Origin: Fallopia convolvulus
Taxonomy: Eukaryota > Streptophyta > Magnoliopsida > Caryophyllales > Polygonaceae
Assembly: GCA_964016875.1 (NCBI GenBank)
Contig: OZ024733.1
Span: 21,867,324-21,931,323 of the forward strand
Reading direction: 5' to 3'
DNA length: 64,000 nt
Shown: piece after piece, positions 21,377 through 34,422 of the stretch
Layout: the number at the start of each line of letters is the position of its first letter
Position numbering within the stretch: position 1 is the first letter of the stretch
The notes under the pieces: model-generated
The model's input: only the letters and a program-made list of their open reading frames with translations
Database searches by the model: none
What the model was told of the DNA's origin: nothing
Program-made: the position numbers and the translations under genes

Positions 21377-24300
21377 ATGGAGGACGACGAAGAGATCTTC
21401 GATGGAGTTAGAGCTCAGTTTCCCCTCTCGTTCGGCAAGCAATCCAAGTCCCAGACGCCATTGGAGGTCTTACACAGCAAGACTCGTCGACCAACTGGCG
21501 AATTGAACCCGCCACGCTCCAACTCCAACTCCAACAACAACAACAACGTCAACGGTAATTCAGCGCTCCCTTCCCTTTCTTCCTCCTCCAAAGCTTGGCT
21601 CGATACAGTACGCTCGAGCCCTAACCCTAACCCTACCAAAGCTAATGCCTCCACTGCTGCGTCTCTCGTAGATGGAGAGGATGGGGATTTGGTGGGGCCG
21701 CCGAGGCCAACGGCCGATGAGGAGGAGGAGGATGAAGGTGAGATGGTTGGGCCTCCACCGCCGCCTGCTGGTTTGGTTGCCGACGAGGATGATGACGGGA
21801 TGGTTGGACCGCCTCCGCCACCTGCTAGATCAATTGTTGACGGCGACGGCCCATTGATAGGGCCGCCTAGGCCGTCAATGGGGTCGAGATCAGATGATTC
21901 TGACGAGGACGAAGAAGATGAGGAGGAGGAGACTTACAGAATTCCGCTGAGCAATGAGATTGTCCTAAAGGGCCACACTAAGGTATGTAAAACTTTATTA
22001 TAATGTTCCTATGCATGAATGATTTCCTCCTTTGTTTTATTTCTGATTTCAAATTTGATATCTTTCTGAGTTCATTAAGATTGAGTCAAGTACATAAGAA
22101 TCTTATGAAAGTAATAACTAGGTGGATTAGATTACAGAACAAAGAGTAGAACAGTTGAGTTTGGGAGAGAATGAGGTATAGGATTCCCTGTAGTGGCTTA
22201 ATACTCTTCAACAATTAGACCAAGAAAGAGTGTGTCTTGTGAAGATTGAGATCGCTTGGTAAAGTAAAGTTTGTGGACATTTGTGGTGTTCTTACTTCTT
22301 AGAAGATGAAGTATTTGGTACCCTAAGATTTAAAGATGGATAATCCAGCTGCTTAAAAAAAGGATCTGCATAAATGTACGAGACTGAGGAAATATGATGG
22401 CTGTTGGAAGATGATGTAAAGAAAGGAAAAGCTGCAGTTGAACTAATGACATACTTTTGCTTCTAAAGATGCTTGTTTCTCAGCTTACATACCTAGTTTA
22501 CTGCCATAAATTTAATCAGTAATAATTGTCTTCAAGCATTAATCAAGGGTGAGAAGGATTATAGTGTGATATAATCCATCATGCTTGGAGTTCTTTTGTT
22601 CTACCTCATAATAGTGAGAGTTTCTCATCTATTCATCATTCTGGTTCATAATGATTGGCAGGTTGTTTCAGCGCTGGCAGTTGATCCTTCAGGTTCTCGA
22701 GTTCTTTCTGGTAGTTTTGACTACTCTGTTAGAATGTACGACTTTCAAGGGATGAATGCTCGCTTGGCTTCATTTAGACAACTGGAACCATCTGAAGGAC
22801 ACCAAGTTCGGGCATTGAGTTGGAGTCCTACTGCAGGGTTCTTTTTGTGTGTGACTGGTTCAGCTCAAGCTAAGGTAATGTATCATGCTTTATTTCATTT
22901 ATCGGTTTAGGCATATTTTTTGGTTTACCTGTTTTAAAAGTCTTCTTGATGTTCTAGATTTATGATCGAGATGGAATTACTATAGGCGAGTTTGTAAAGG
23001 GTGACATGTATATTCGTGATCTGAAGAATACTAAAGGCCACATTTCTGGATTAACATGTGGAGAGTGGCACCCTAGAACCAAGGAGACAATTTTAACGTC
23101 ATCAGAAGATGGATCACTGCGTATATGGGATGTTAATGACTTCAAAAGCCAAAAGCAGGTATCTGTTATTCTAAACAGATACTATAAAATTATCATTTCT
23201 TATTTGCTACAACTACTTTCTTTTGGGAGCTCTTATTCTTTTTTCATCTAACGTCTAAACTGATTCATCCTTAGCACCAAAAAATGTGATGCAACCTTGA
23301 AATCATTTTTTTATATTTATTTTCTTGACTGGGAACTGTTTTGATTTAAAATTACCTTTTTTATAGGTCATAAAACCGAAGCTTGCAAGGCCTGGCAGAG
23401 TTCCGATAACTACTTGCACCTGGAATTGTGATGGCAAAAGCATTGCCGGTGGAGTGGGTGATGGTTCCATTCAGGTATCTAGTTTAAGATATTTTGCATA
23501 TTTTTTAATTCTTTGTAATTGCTTGTCGCCTTCTATTGAGCAACTCATGTCTAATAATAATGTCTGATAATAATGGTGCAGATGTGGAATCTTAAGCCTG
23601 GGTGGGGAAGCAGGCCAGATGTGCACATTCAAAACGCTCATTCAGATGATATCACAGGGCTCAAGTTTTCTAGTGATGGACTGCATCTGTTCTCTAGAAG
23701 CTTTGACGGTACATTGAAGGTAATGGTGTATTGCCTTCTTACTTTTACCTTCTATTTTTTCCATGCTATGTGTTTCTGCATGTTTGACAGCAGTCCCCTG
23801 ACTAAGCAGCTTCTGTGGAATGTTGAAGGTTTGGGATCTACGCCAATTGAAGCAGTCACTAAAGGTGTTCGAGGATCTGCCAAATAATTATGCTCAAACA
23901 AACATTGCTCTTAGTCCTGATGAGCAACTGATCTTGACTGGTACATCTGTTGAAAAGGATAGTTCAATTGGAGGATTGGTTTATTTCTTTGATCGACCAA
24001 AACTGGAGCTAGTCTCAAGAATAGGAATATCAGCCTCTTCCAGTGTTGTGCAGTGTGCTTGGCACCCGAAGCTGAATCAGGTATATCATATAAGACAATG
24101 GCTCTAAATACGTCTTGACTTTATTACAGGCATGAATAAGTTATTATTCAATCTTATCTGTTTTCAAATGCATTACAAACGTCTGCAGTTTGAAGAACCT
24201 GTCTATTATGTTGATAATAACAACTGTGATTAAGTAGTGTCATTCTATATAATCAAAAGAAAAAACTACCCATTATCCCCCTTTCTTCTTCTTTTGGTTG

Positions 24301-25015
24301 AGTTATCTATCGGTATGCAGAATACCATAACCGATTCTTGGCTGAGGAGCTTTAGGTTTAATGCATTATATTGGATAGTCTAAACGCATCCCTAAATTAC
24401 AAAAAAAAAAACATTATTGAATTCTGTCCTTTGGTTTTGAAGGTTTTTGCTACAACTGGGGACAAGGGCCAAGGAGAAACCCACATACTATATGATCCAA
24501 CACTAAGTGAGAGAGGTGCCCTAGTTTGTGTTGCTCGAGCACCAAGGAAGAAGTCAGTTGATGATTTCGAGGCACAGCCTGTTATACACAATCCTCATGC
24601 GCTTCCTATGTTCAGAGACCAGCCGACCCGTAAACGTCAAAGAGAGAAGATGCTGAAAGATCCATTGAAGGCCCACAAGCCTGAACTTCCAATGAATGGG
24701 CCTGGCCATGGTGGAAGAACGGGTACAACAAAGGGAAGCTTATTGACTCAATATCTTCTCAAGGTAAATACAATTTCTTATTTTTTATCCTCCATTCTTT
24801 TTGTATTGTTTTTTTATTCAGATTGGAAATGTGCTTCTGTGTTTCATTTGCAGAAAGGTGGTATGATCAAGGAAACCTGGATGGAGGAGGATCCAAGAGA
24901 AGCTATACTGAAATATGCGGATGTTGCTGCGAAAGAGCCGAAATTTATCGCTCCTGCTTATGCAGACACACAGCCTAAAACTCTATTTCAAGAGTCAGAT
25001 TCTGAAGAAGAGTAA
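21377..25015 (+). CDS. WDR70: WD repeat-containing protein 70 (gastrulation-defective-like)
   Basis: Eight exons: 21377-21982, 22662-22874, 22958-23158, 23367-23474, 23582-23719, 23829-24080, 24443-24763 and 24854-25015. All introns are GT-AG and every junction is in phase 0, giving 666 residues, close to the family norm. The acidic N-terminal third carries four GPPxP repeats between E/D runs (about residues 108-175). WD40 blades follow from GHTK (199-202), with tails such as DGSLRIWDV, GSIQMWNL and GTLKVWDLR. The WDLR at 424-427 is a WDxR motif of the kind that docks on DDB1 in CUL4 ubiquitin ligases. The C terminus is basic (RKRQREK), then acidic, ending DSEEE. Animal and yeast WDR70 act with CUL4-DDB1 in histone H2B ubiquitination and DNA-break repair; the plant role is inferred. 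ATG 21377 is the first in frame and opens the conserved acidic start. No defect is seen. Confidence 0.93.
21617..21638 (+). other. Telomere-like CCCTAA repeats inside coding exon
   Basis: About two and a half CCCTAA units within exon 1 of the WD40 gene, translated as part of a Pro-Asn run. Short telo-box-like motifs are common near plant genes, but this one is coding. Confidence 0.6.
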
Positions 25016-25983
25016 TTTCCTGCAAATTTCAGGTTTATCTGGCAGGTTGGCACTGAATACAATCAAAGGGACACATTGCCACATTAATGATGTTACTCTT
25101 CAATCCCTAACTGTACCAGTTGGCGGTTGCAATGCTGATTGACTACGTCTATCAGTTGAAGTCATCAGTCCAGTGCTGGACATTAGTTATAAAAACCAGA
25201 CAGTAATCAGTATCATGGGCAAGGAACTAGCAACGACAAGTTGGAAATGTTAATCATCATTTGAAGATTTTGCATTACCTTATATAGAAAGAGATTTACT
25301 TTGAGTAAGTTGAGTTTAACATTAGTGCAATGTTCTTTGCTTTAAAATTTTCTATTCGATTATATTCTGACTTTCGCACCATGTAGTCACTTTTTTTTTT
25401 GCTAGTAGAGCTATCAAATCATATGCCAAATTATGACATTGTTATGAATTTGATTAAAATTTTGTACGTTCTATATTTTATTTTGATGCAAGAACCGCCA
25501 TAGTAGCATATAAGTCATTAAGTCAATATTAAAAATTATTAAAAAGAATCATACAGCAAAATATGCAAATTTCTGAATGAAAAAATATCAAATAGATTCC
25601 AAAACTTTGTAGTCTACAATAGGGAAACTCTCGTGTGGTGAAAAGGGGAGCTTTGAAGACAGTTGATACAAATAATTCTCTCCAGTGTGAAATTTTAGTA
25701 CTAACAAAATAAACCGATATTTACAGTTAGGGTTGGACCCACCTGATAAAATCGGGACGACCAATTGGCCTGTATACTTGGGGTCTCTGCTCCTAACAAG
25801 TACCAACCACTCGAATGACCTTATTCCATATCGCGTGATCACTATAAACAAGATTCATTCTCATCAAGCACTACATACACCATAAACAAGTTTTACAGTA
25901 GCAGCAGCTTTTGCTTGAGTTTGCATTTGCCATAGTGAGTTGTCAGCATGAGTGTCAAAATTCAGTCCGTTCTAAGTTCATTC
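25016..25983. other. Tail-to-tail intergenic region
   Basis: Contains the 3' UTRs of the two convergent genes. AATAAA-like words are present, but no single poly(A) signal is convincing. No gene is seen; a minus-strand frame at 25588-25851 has no recognisable motif. Confidence 0.5.
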
Positions 25984-28900
25984 CTACTCATGTTCAAAGC
26001 TTGACAAGCGAGAGTCTGACAGTACAGAAAACATCTGCGTCTCTATAAACAGCTGCAAAAAAGTCGAAAACCCAAGAACCAAAAGGCTTTTCAACGTATT
26101 TTAAAACTAGCACAGCACAATTGTAAGATCACGGAATTTGTAAGAGGAGACGAGCTAACTGAGAAAGAACTTCATTACATTACCTTCATAAATGGTCGAT
26201 CCATCTCCGGAAAGGAATCTATAAAACTATCCTTCAGAAGTATAGACACCTGAAAGCGTAAAAAATATTCAAGTTTATCTCGTCACAAGAACAATTTGCT
26301 GCAGTTTTCTAAAAATGAGTTTAGTATCTGAACATGTTGGACTCACCCTGTCGTTGTTTGATTGCACACTTGTAATTGTATTAAGCCTCATATCTGCACA
26401 AAGGGAGTCCATGTAGCACCTCATAACTTCTTTAAATTCCATGGCAGCTTTAGCCTGCAAACAAAGAAGATTAGGAGTCCCTTGATCAGAAGATATAGTA
26501 TGTATTACCACATAAACACTTGAAACAGAATTCTGCAAGATACCAAATTCAGCTCAAACTTCAAAAGCTACACATAAGAAGTGAGTTACTATACCATCAG
26601 CGTTATTGTAAGCTGTGTTGATTAATCATCAAAGAGTTAAATATCGAACAGGAACATTTTGGAGAGGGATGCCGTACAGATATGAAAGAGAAAAAAAAAA
26701 CCTAAGTTGCTTTGTTAATTGGGATTTACTTTATGCTTAGGTTCAACATAATACTTACTAAGTTCCTTCTAATAACTTACATAAAACTTGATTCAAAAAC
26801 TTAGAAAGAACATATATACTATTGCAGGCACAAGTGAATTATATTAAATTGTTTATTCAAAGCGGAGGTTCGAATCCTTCCGTCCCCAATTCGGATAATA
26901 TAATGAGCTAATGAATCGCCTAAATCCACAGGGAAAAATAAGATAAATGTGCATGGACTTCTCTACTTTGTAGCTTCTTCATTGAATACCAACCCTGAGG
27001 TTTTACCTTTTCCATTTGCGGCACATGTTTCCCAAAAATCCAAGTGGTGCCTCTCTGCTATAAAATTTCTCCACATACCATCTTATTCTCTTAATTAAGT
27101 GATCATGTGCTCATTTTTAATGAGATTTTTCATACATTCCAAGTTGTAATACGGGTTTATAAATGAAAATGTCTTTATAATGACAAAGAAGAACAAGCCC
27201 AAAATCATTATTATCAAAACACACAGAATATTATAATTTGGACTAAAAATATTAAAAGTATTTTTGATAATTTAATTTCCAAGGATTGAAGATATCAGCA
27301 TAATAAGTCACCATTTAGACAGATCCTAAAACAGAGGGGTGCCACTTGGATTTCTTAAATCCTTGAGAACCAAATGGTAAACACAAGACTACAGTGAGAT
27401 TTCTCCAGACTCCAGGGAATTAGTGAATCCCTTGGGTCTGGATTTCTGGGTGTTCCCTTTGTGTACTGTTTTTGTACAAATCTGCTTTTAAGTCTTACAA
27501 AATCTCAATGATCAAGAAACAATAATCTGAATTAATACACACTAGTTTCATAACAAGCTTCCAAAAGGTACCTGCGATTCGCTGAATTTATACGCATGTT
27601 GCCTTTGTGCTATTGACTTTTCACAAACAAGTCTAGCATGAACGAGGCGAAGTCTTTCATGAAGTATGTTATGTTTGGGAAGCAAGGGTACATCGCACAT
27701 CTTCCGCTGCAAAAATAAAAAAGAAAACAGAAAATAACTTTAGCATTAGTTATTACTAAAATTTTAAAAAATTGATAGAGAGGAATAGTAAGCATAACGG
27801 ATAAAAAAAAATGCAAATGCAAAACTATTGTGGTACATCAACACAAGAAAAGAATCACTTCCAACAAAACTTCACCAATTATAACCTTTTAAAAATAAGT
27901 CATAGTTAAACAAAAGGAAGATGACAAAATTGCATATAATTTACAAACCGAATTTAGATCCTAATATGGTTAAAGGGATAATCCACATTGTGCTGCAAGC
28001 TGGATTAAGAATTTATTAACAAAAATGGAAACAAACAGAGCCAAGCTGGATGAAGAATTTCATAACAAAAAGGTAAATCAACAGTGCCAAGTTCACACAG
28101 TCAGACACATTGTGTAAGCACAAAGATGTTTAGATTTCATTTGGAAGCATTTTGATGTTAAGAACTTTATTTTGCTATTACACAAAGGACTGATAGGAAT
28201 AAAACACTTCTTAATATCATGATTGTGTATTTTAAACCACACGAAAATATGCATGGAAAACACATGCACCTTCACATATATTATCCCTAGAATAGATAGA
28301 CCAAGGGAACAAAAAAGTTGTCATAATTTAGCAAAACCTGGCCTTTGAACACGTCGATATATACAAGGTTGTTAGTTTTGATTCTAAAGTCAACTGGTTT
28401 CTGATGTATGCCAACCTGCATAATAAAAAGGAGAAAACGCTCAAAAGCATGCTATTGGACTATTGGTTGTATCTGAACCTACTTTTACAACAAAAAAACA
28501 AGCAGAATTGATAAATTCCATTCAGCTTTCCAGTTTCCCTAATCTGACTGCTTAAGATGGTACATTGAATATCCCAAAATATTAGGATACCAGTAGTACT
28601 CTCATTTTCCATTAGAAACCAAATGATGCTGATATACAAAAACTGATGGTGAAATCTCACACCTGGTGTGTTTCTGCTAATAAGGTTTCCAAGTTTTCCA
28701 TGTAGAGTTCTAAAAGTAGTCTTAGATACCCAAAAAGTATAGTAGAATATTAAATTCAGTAGTCCTACTGTCCAAGTTATAGAAAATCAATGTCAGGTTG
28801 TTAGCCTATCCATTCAGAACTTTTGGAACTAGACCTGCAAAGACACAGTCTGCTTCACATCCATCACACCTATGCATCACTGTTTAATTTGATCATATTG

Positions 28901-31900
28901 AAGAATAATCACATTTACGTAAACTGTCCTGAGCGGAAGCCTAAAACAGTACCATTATATGGTGTATGCTGAAGTATGCACCTGCTTAGCTTGCCAATAT
29001 ACTGCAAGGAAGTAAAATGGCATCATAAAGTTCACAGCAACTTACAAGGAATGGAACAGGCGCGTCAAGAAAATCCAGTAGCTTCTCAGGTAGAATCTGA
29101 AAAAAATGTTAAGAAAAACCAAGAATAGAATGTTAAATTTTTAAAAACCGAGATTATTAGTTTAATTCCAGTGATCAAAAGATCAACTGACCTAAAACTA
29201 AAGGGTTAATTTACATAAAAGACAGATATGTCGATTCCAGAGTATAACTAATCATTTATTAAACAATATTGACGTAAAAATGAGAGAATAAACTGTGGTG
29301 GGGTAGAATTATGTTCTGGCCATTAGATTTAACTTCCATCGACATTTTACAGCAAGAGTTGAATAATAGAAACATCTATATAGGGGGGGGGGTGTATAAA
29401 ACCACCCTTTTTTGTCAGAGAAAACCTCCCTTTATTTGCACTTGTTTGCACAAAACCACCCTCTAAAAAAATGTTTGCACAAAACCACCCATTATTATCA
29501 CTTGCTTGCACAAAACCACCCCTTATATAAAAGTTTGCATGAAATCACCCCTCATCCATAAATGTCTGCAAACAGCCACCCAAAAACTTATTTCACTAAA
29601 TATGCAATTAAATTTAGGAAACATCAAAATACAATTATTTTTTTTATTTTTTTTGTCTACTTTCACCCAAAAAATTGACACATATGCAATTAAGTTTATT
29701 GTTTTTTTGTCATATAACAGATAAATTAAAGTAGACATTAACATAATTAAAATTACAGTTAAACTATTCACTAGCAAAATAAATAAACCTCATTTGATCA
29801 AATAACATGTGTGAATAAAATATTCCAAGTTTTTCAACTAAAAGAAACTCAACCACCAAAGTTTTTAAAATTTCTCCTAGACTTCATTTTATTTAAATAA
29901 TTTGGTCTAAACTAGCATACTTTTTCTTTTTGACCAAACCAGAACTAGATAGGTGAAATTGTGTGAATCGAGCATCGAATTAAAATCCCTCATATGGTCT
30001 CTTTTTGTTCAGTCCAAACTTGATATATACACCCTACCCAAATCCCAATCAACCTAAACATGAACACAAATTATCAAATTAATTTAGGATTTTGATAGAT
30101 CTTAGGGTTTAGTTGTTATCTTAATTGGTTCTCATACTTTATTTGAAGAATTTCTTTCTCAAAATATTCAACAAATAATTAGCAAATTTGGGTTTTGGGT
30201 GGTTATTTGAAAACTATTATAAAGAAGGGGTGGTTTTGTGCAAACTTTTATATGTGCAAACTTTTATATAAGGGGTGGTTTCTTGCAAGCAAGTGGTTAT
30301 AAATGGAGGCTTTGTTCAAATGTTTTTTATAAGGGGTGGTTATATACATTTTACCCATAAATAAATGAATAGCTCTTCCCAGGATAAAGTACATGAAAGG
30401 GCATCATAGTCCTTCAAAAAATAAACTCACCGGGAGCAGTAAACTATGCCATTCAAATGGTTGTATGATGGAAATAAGAGATAGGACAATAGCCGATAAA
30501 ACACCCTGAAATTAGAAAAATGTAAAGATCAGAAGATGAAGACTTAAAGACAAGTCTCAAATTTAGCTTTTAAACCTTGCATGCAGACAAAGAAAGGAAA
30601 GTTTATACTTGAACCATACAAAGACACCTAGCTAAGACTGTAAAGCATTATGAACTCCAGATATCTATCATCTTAACTCCTAAATCTAGGGAGACAGGCA
30701 GCAGGCTGCTATGGAATGAGAGCTATTTTTCCCTCAAAACACAGAAGTATTTGCTAAAGCACTCAAACCTCAACAAAAATCCTGGCACTACACTATTTGA
30801 GTCATAACACATAAAAGATCACGTAAATTCAACTACAGTGGTAAAGACTCGTTTAGCCTGCAATTTTAAGGTTTTTATATCATGGTTCACTTTCCAATTA
30901 CTTAATACTTCATAAAGTGTGGGGGGGGGGGGGGGATTCCCTAAATGTGGACAAAAGCAATAATCGTGTCATAATCAAACACCATGTACACTCCTTGCTT
31001 TACTTGCCCATCAACATAACTTTACACTCTGACCCTCCAAATCTTTACACGCAGGATGTATAACTACTAATATGTTTTCATATTTCTTACTTTCTTATGG
31101 AAAACATAGACAAAGGTAAGACTTCTTATTCCGACACTGGTCTTGCAAGTGAACTGAACTACTCCACAGAAAGCCAGTGTTCTAAAAAGTAAATTCAATA
31201 TAGATTTTTCTCTTTTGTAAGTTCCCCTTTTGAACAAATCACTCATTTCAAAACAAGATGTTAATACTGTTAAGGCACATGTGTTCTTATGCAGAACGCT
31301 AGTCTTGCAAGGAAACTACCTACTCCACAGGAAGCCACACAGCGTCCTGAAAGTGGATATTAATATGGATTCCTCTTTTGTGAGCTCACCACACAAGCAA
31401 ATCACTCATTCAGAACAAGGTATTGAATAATGTTAATGCACAATTGTTGATCTCTTGTATTGCCAAGCATGTCCCTTGGGGTGGAGACTAAAAAACATAG
31501 ACAGAGCCTTTTATGAATGTAGGGAAGTTTTCCATGCAAAATACTACGTGATGTAGAAACACAACGAGAGCGTAAACTACCCACCAGATTTGGACATGTT
31601 ACAACCACCTGTTTTTCCAGCAGAACTCCAGCAACCAAAGCCAAAATCTGAGACAATTGATACAGGGTCAAATTTCTCGAGATTAATTCAACAAATAAGG
31701 AGCACATGGAATAAAAAAAAATTGACACAATTGCAAGTGCTAGCTCCAATTTAGTGGTTTCAGGAAAGTGTTATAGAAAATTTAAGTTTCCGGATAAAAA
31801 AATAAAATGAGAATGTTTATGGTGTACTCATTTAATCATATGATCATACTGGGAAGGGAGGAGAGAACTATTGCATTCTGAAAAGTATTATTACACAAAA

Positions 31901-34364
31901 AGTTGCAGAAAATACCGCTTTTAGAACAAGTCAAAACTTGAAGCTAAGCATTTAACCTGTGCCTTTATCTGATAGATTTCATGGGACAGTATCACGTGGA
32001 GCTCATTTTATCTTATCATAAAGTATTAGGAACCATTTGATGAGTGACAGAAAGCTTTCATACTTTAAACAAGCACACCAAAAAAGATACGATGCTAGAG
32101 CACAAGTTCAAAAAAGGAAAATAGCCAACTTCCTTGCATATTACCAAACAAACAATTCAACTACAGCTTTTTTTCTTCATTTTCATTTTAAAGACACTTT
32201 CATTCATAAAGCCCCTGTTTGGATCACACATTTAATGCATTAAATTACATTAAATTCATGATTTAATGCAACTTAATGCATTATATGTGGCGATCCAAAC
32301 GGACCAAAAGTCCTTAAAAAGTGTGAAAATGCTTTCATTCATAGTCACGCTTTCATAGTCATTCATAAAGTCCTTTAAAAGCAGGAAAACAAACATACTT
32401 TCATGCATTTCAAGAACTTTATAAATGAAAATGTCTTTATAATGAAAATGAAAAACAAACCCCTTAACTAGTTTTGAAGCAAATGAAGCTGGCAGAAAAT
32501 AAGGATTTAAAAGTACGAATACAAATGATTCATATTTTTTGCCTTGCCAGTTGAACTGTCTCATACTTTGGCTAGATTGTTTTCTGTATTTCAGCAATTT
32601 CATGACCCTTTTTGCCAAACATTTATAGCCAAGATGATACAGCAATGATAGCAGATGCTTAAACAGTCAATAATTTACTTTAACAGGTAAGGGTATAATT
32701 CAGACCCTAGTCATTTAGCTTTGAAGCAAGCAGATGTGAGGAGGAAATTAATCCAAAAAATAACAGGCAAGAATTAAATATGCAAAATGTTACATTATCA
32801 AGGGAAACAGCTCTGCAAATAGTTGCAATTGTCCATATTGATAGAGCAGCAGTTTCTTCAGCAGCAGCTAGCTTTGCACTGACCTTAAAAGTATAACATC
32901 AACAATTAGCAAAGACGGAGTTATAAAGGAGCAATGTAAGCAACTTAGGAGCACAAAATCATACCTCTGCTAATGCCGATGGATCCTGAGACTCCAGCTC
33001 TAGTAAGTCTACTTCTAAACCAAGATCAGAAACTGCAGGACGCCTATACTGAATAGTATGCAGGTGTTCAAGGGGGTGGAAAACTATTTCACTTCCTCTT
33101 GCAGGAATAGGCAGATCTTTATAACTGCGCACTATCTTCATGAAATCATTTCTACTCTCCTGTTATTAGAGACAAACAACATGAAATCTAAATTAACCAA
33201 ACAAACAGTAATATTGAATAGCCACTTCAGGCAAAAGAAAAATATAAGGGCCGTGAACACAAGAAAATGAACAGACCTCATTAATCGAGAAATAAGCATC
33301 ATCTTCTTCTTCTTCCAGGTTTCTTCCTGAACTGCTACAAATGATTCCAGATCAAATGATGGATAAAATATTTACAAATATAGAAAAGAAAGAAAATAAA
33401 ACAGAATAACAGAACTCAATATTGGAGCAAGCTTGGTTTTCAGGACTATATTTTTATGTGAGTGCCTTCTAAAACATCAAACATGTACAGCTAAAAATTT
33501 AGCTGTTTAGCCTAACTTCTAAATTACAATCATCACAACTTTGTTACATGAAAGACAAATTCTGTTATGCCACCTGAACAAGGAGACAGAGCTAGTACTC
33601 CGTCCAAAACCACTGTTGGTTTCTTTTGCCCGACCAAAAGAAGCTTCACTTGGATTAGTATTTGGAAGAGACTGAATTTCCTCGGACTTAACTGAAGAAG
33701 TAACTTCGTCATCAGTTATAATACCAGCAGCAGAAGCAATAAGAAGAACTGCACTGTCAACAGGTATTGCAGATGACATCCATTCAGTAAAATGATCTCT
33801 GAAGGGGGGATCGGTTGCTTCATTAAAATGGTCAGGTGACCTTATCGGTGAGGGGATGCGATCAGTGATACTAACTTCATTAACAAACTGGGTGATCCTG
33901 TCCAAGCGCTCCTGGGACACAATACTGAGGCACAAATGGTAGGATGAATTGACAAACTTCAGGATGAAACTCAAGTTTTTGAACCAGAATTTACTAACTT
34001 AATTCTTTCACATCAAAAGGAAAGTATTGGAAATAGATATAACCTGTTTAACATTTCAAAGTGTAACTCAAAGAACGGTACTCTCGTTAGTATGCAATAA
34101 CAGCGTGGTGCAGAAATTAAAAAACGGCTTGCTGCAGGACGACAAAAGGGTGAAGAACCACCTAGAATGCCTGGTGAGCGCTGAACAATTTCAGGCACAA
34201 GCAAGCAGACACCATAAAGTGACGCATTATCCGCTACCTGATTCAAGCAAAAATCCTTGATCAATAGACTACTTGCCAACATATTACCAGATATATCGAA
34301 ACTAACTAAAGCAAGAAAGAAATGCTACTCTAACAGAATGGGGGGAAAGTAGGAAAAAAAGGAT

Positions 34365-34422
<58 letters not shown>

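Noticed and set aside
21415..21654. Minus-strand 79-codon Leu/Glu-rich frame
   Set aside because: Shadow of exon 1 of the WD40 gene.
26868..26896. A tRNA gene
   Set aside because: Only the 3' half matches; no A-box, anticodon arm or 5' acceptor strand is present.
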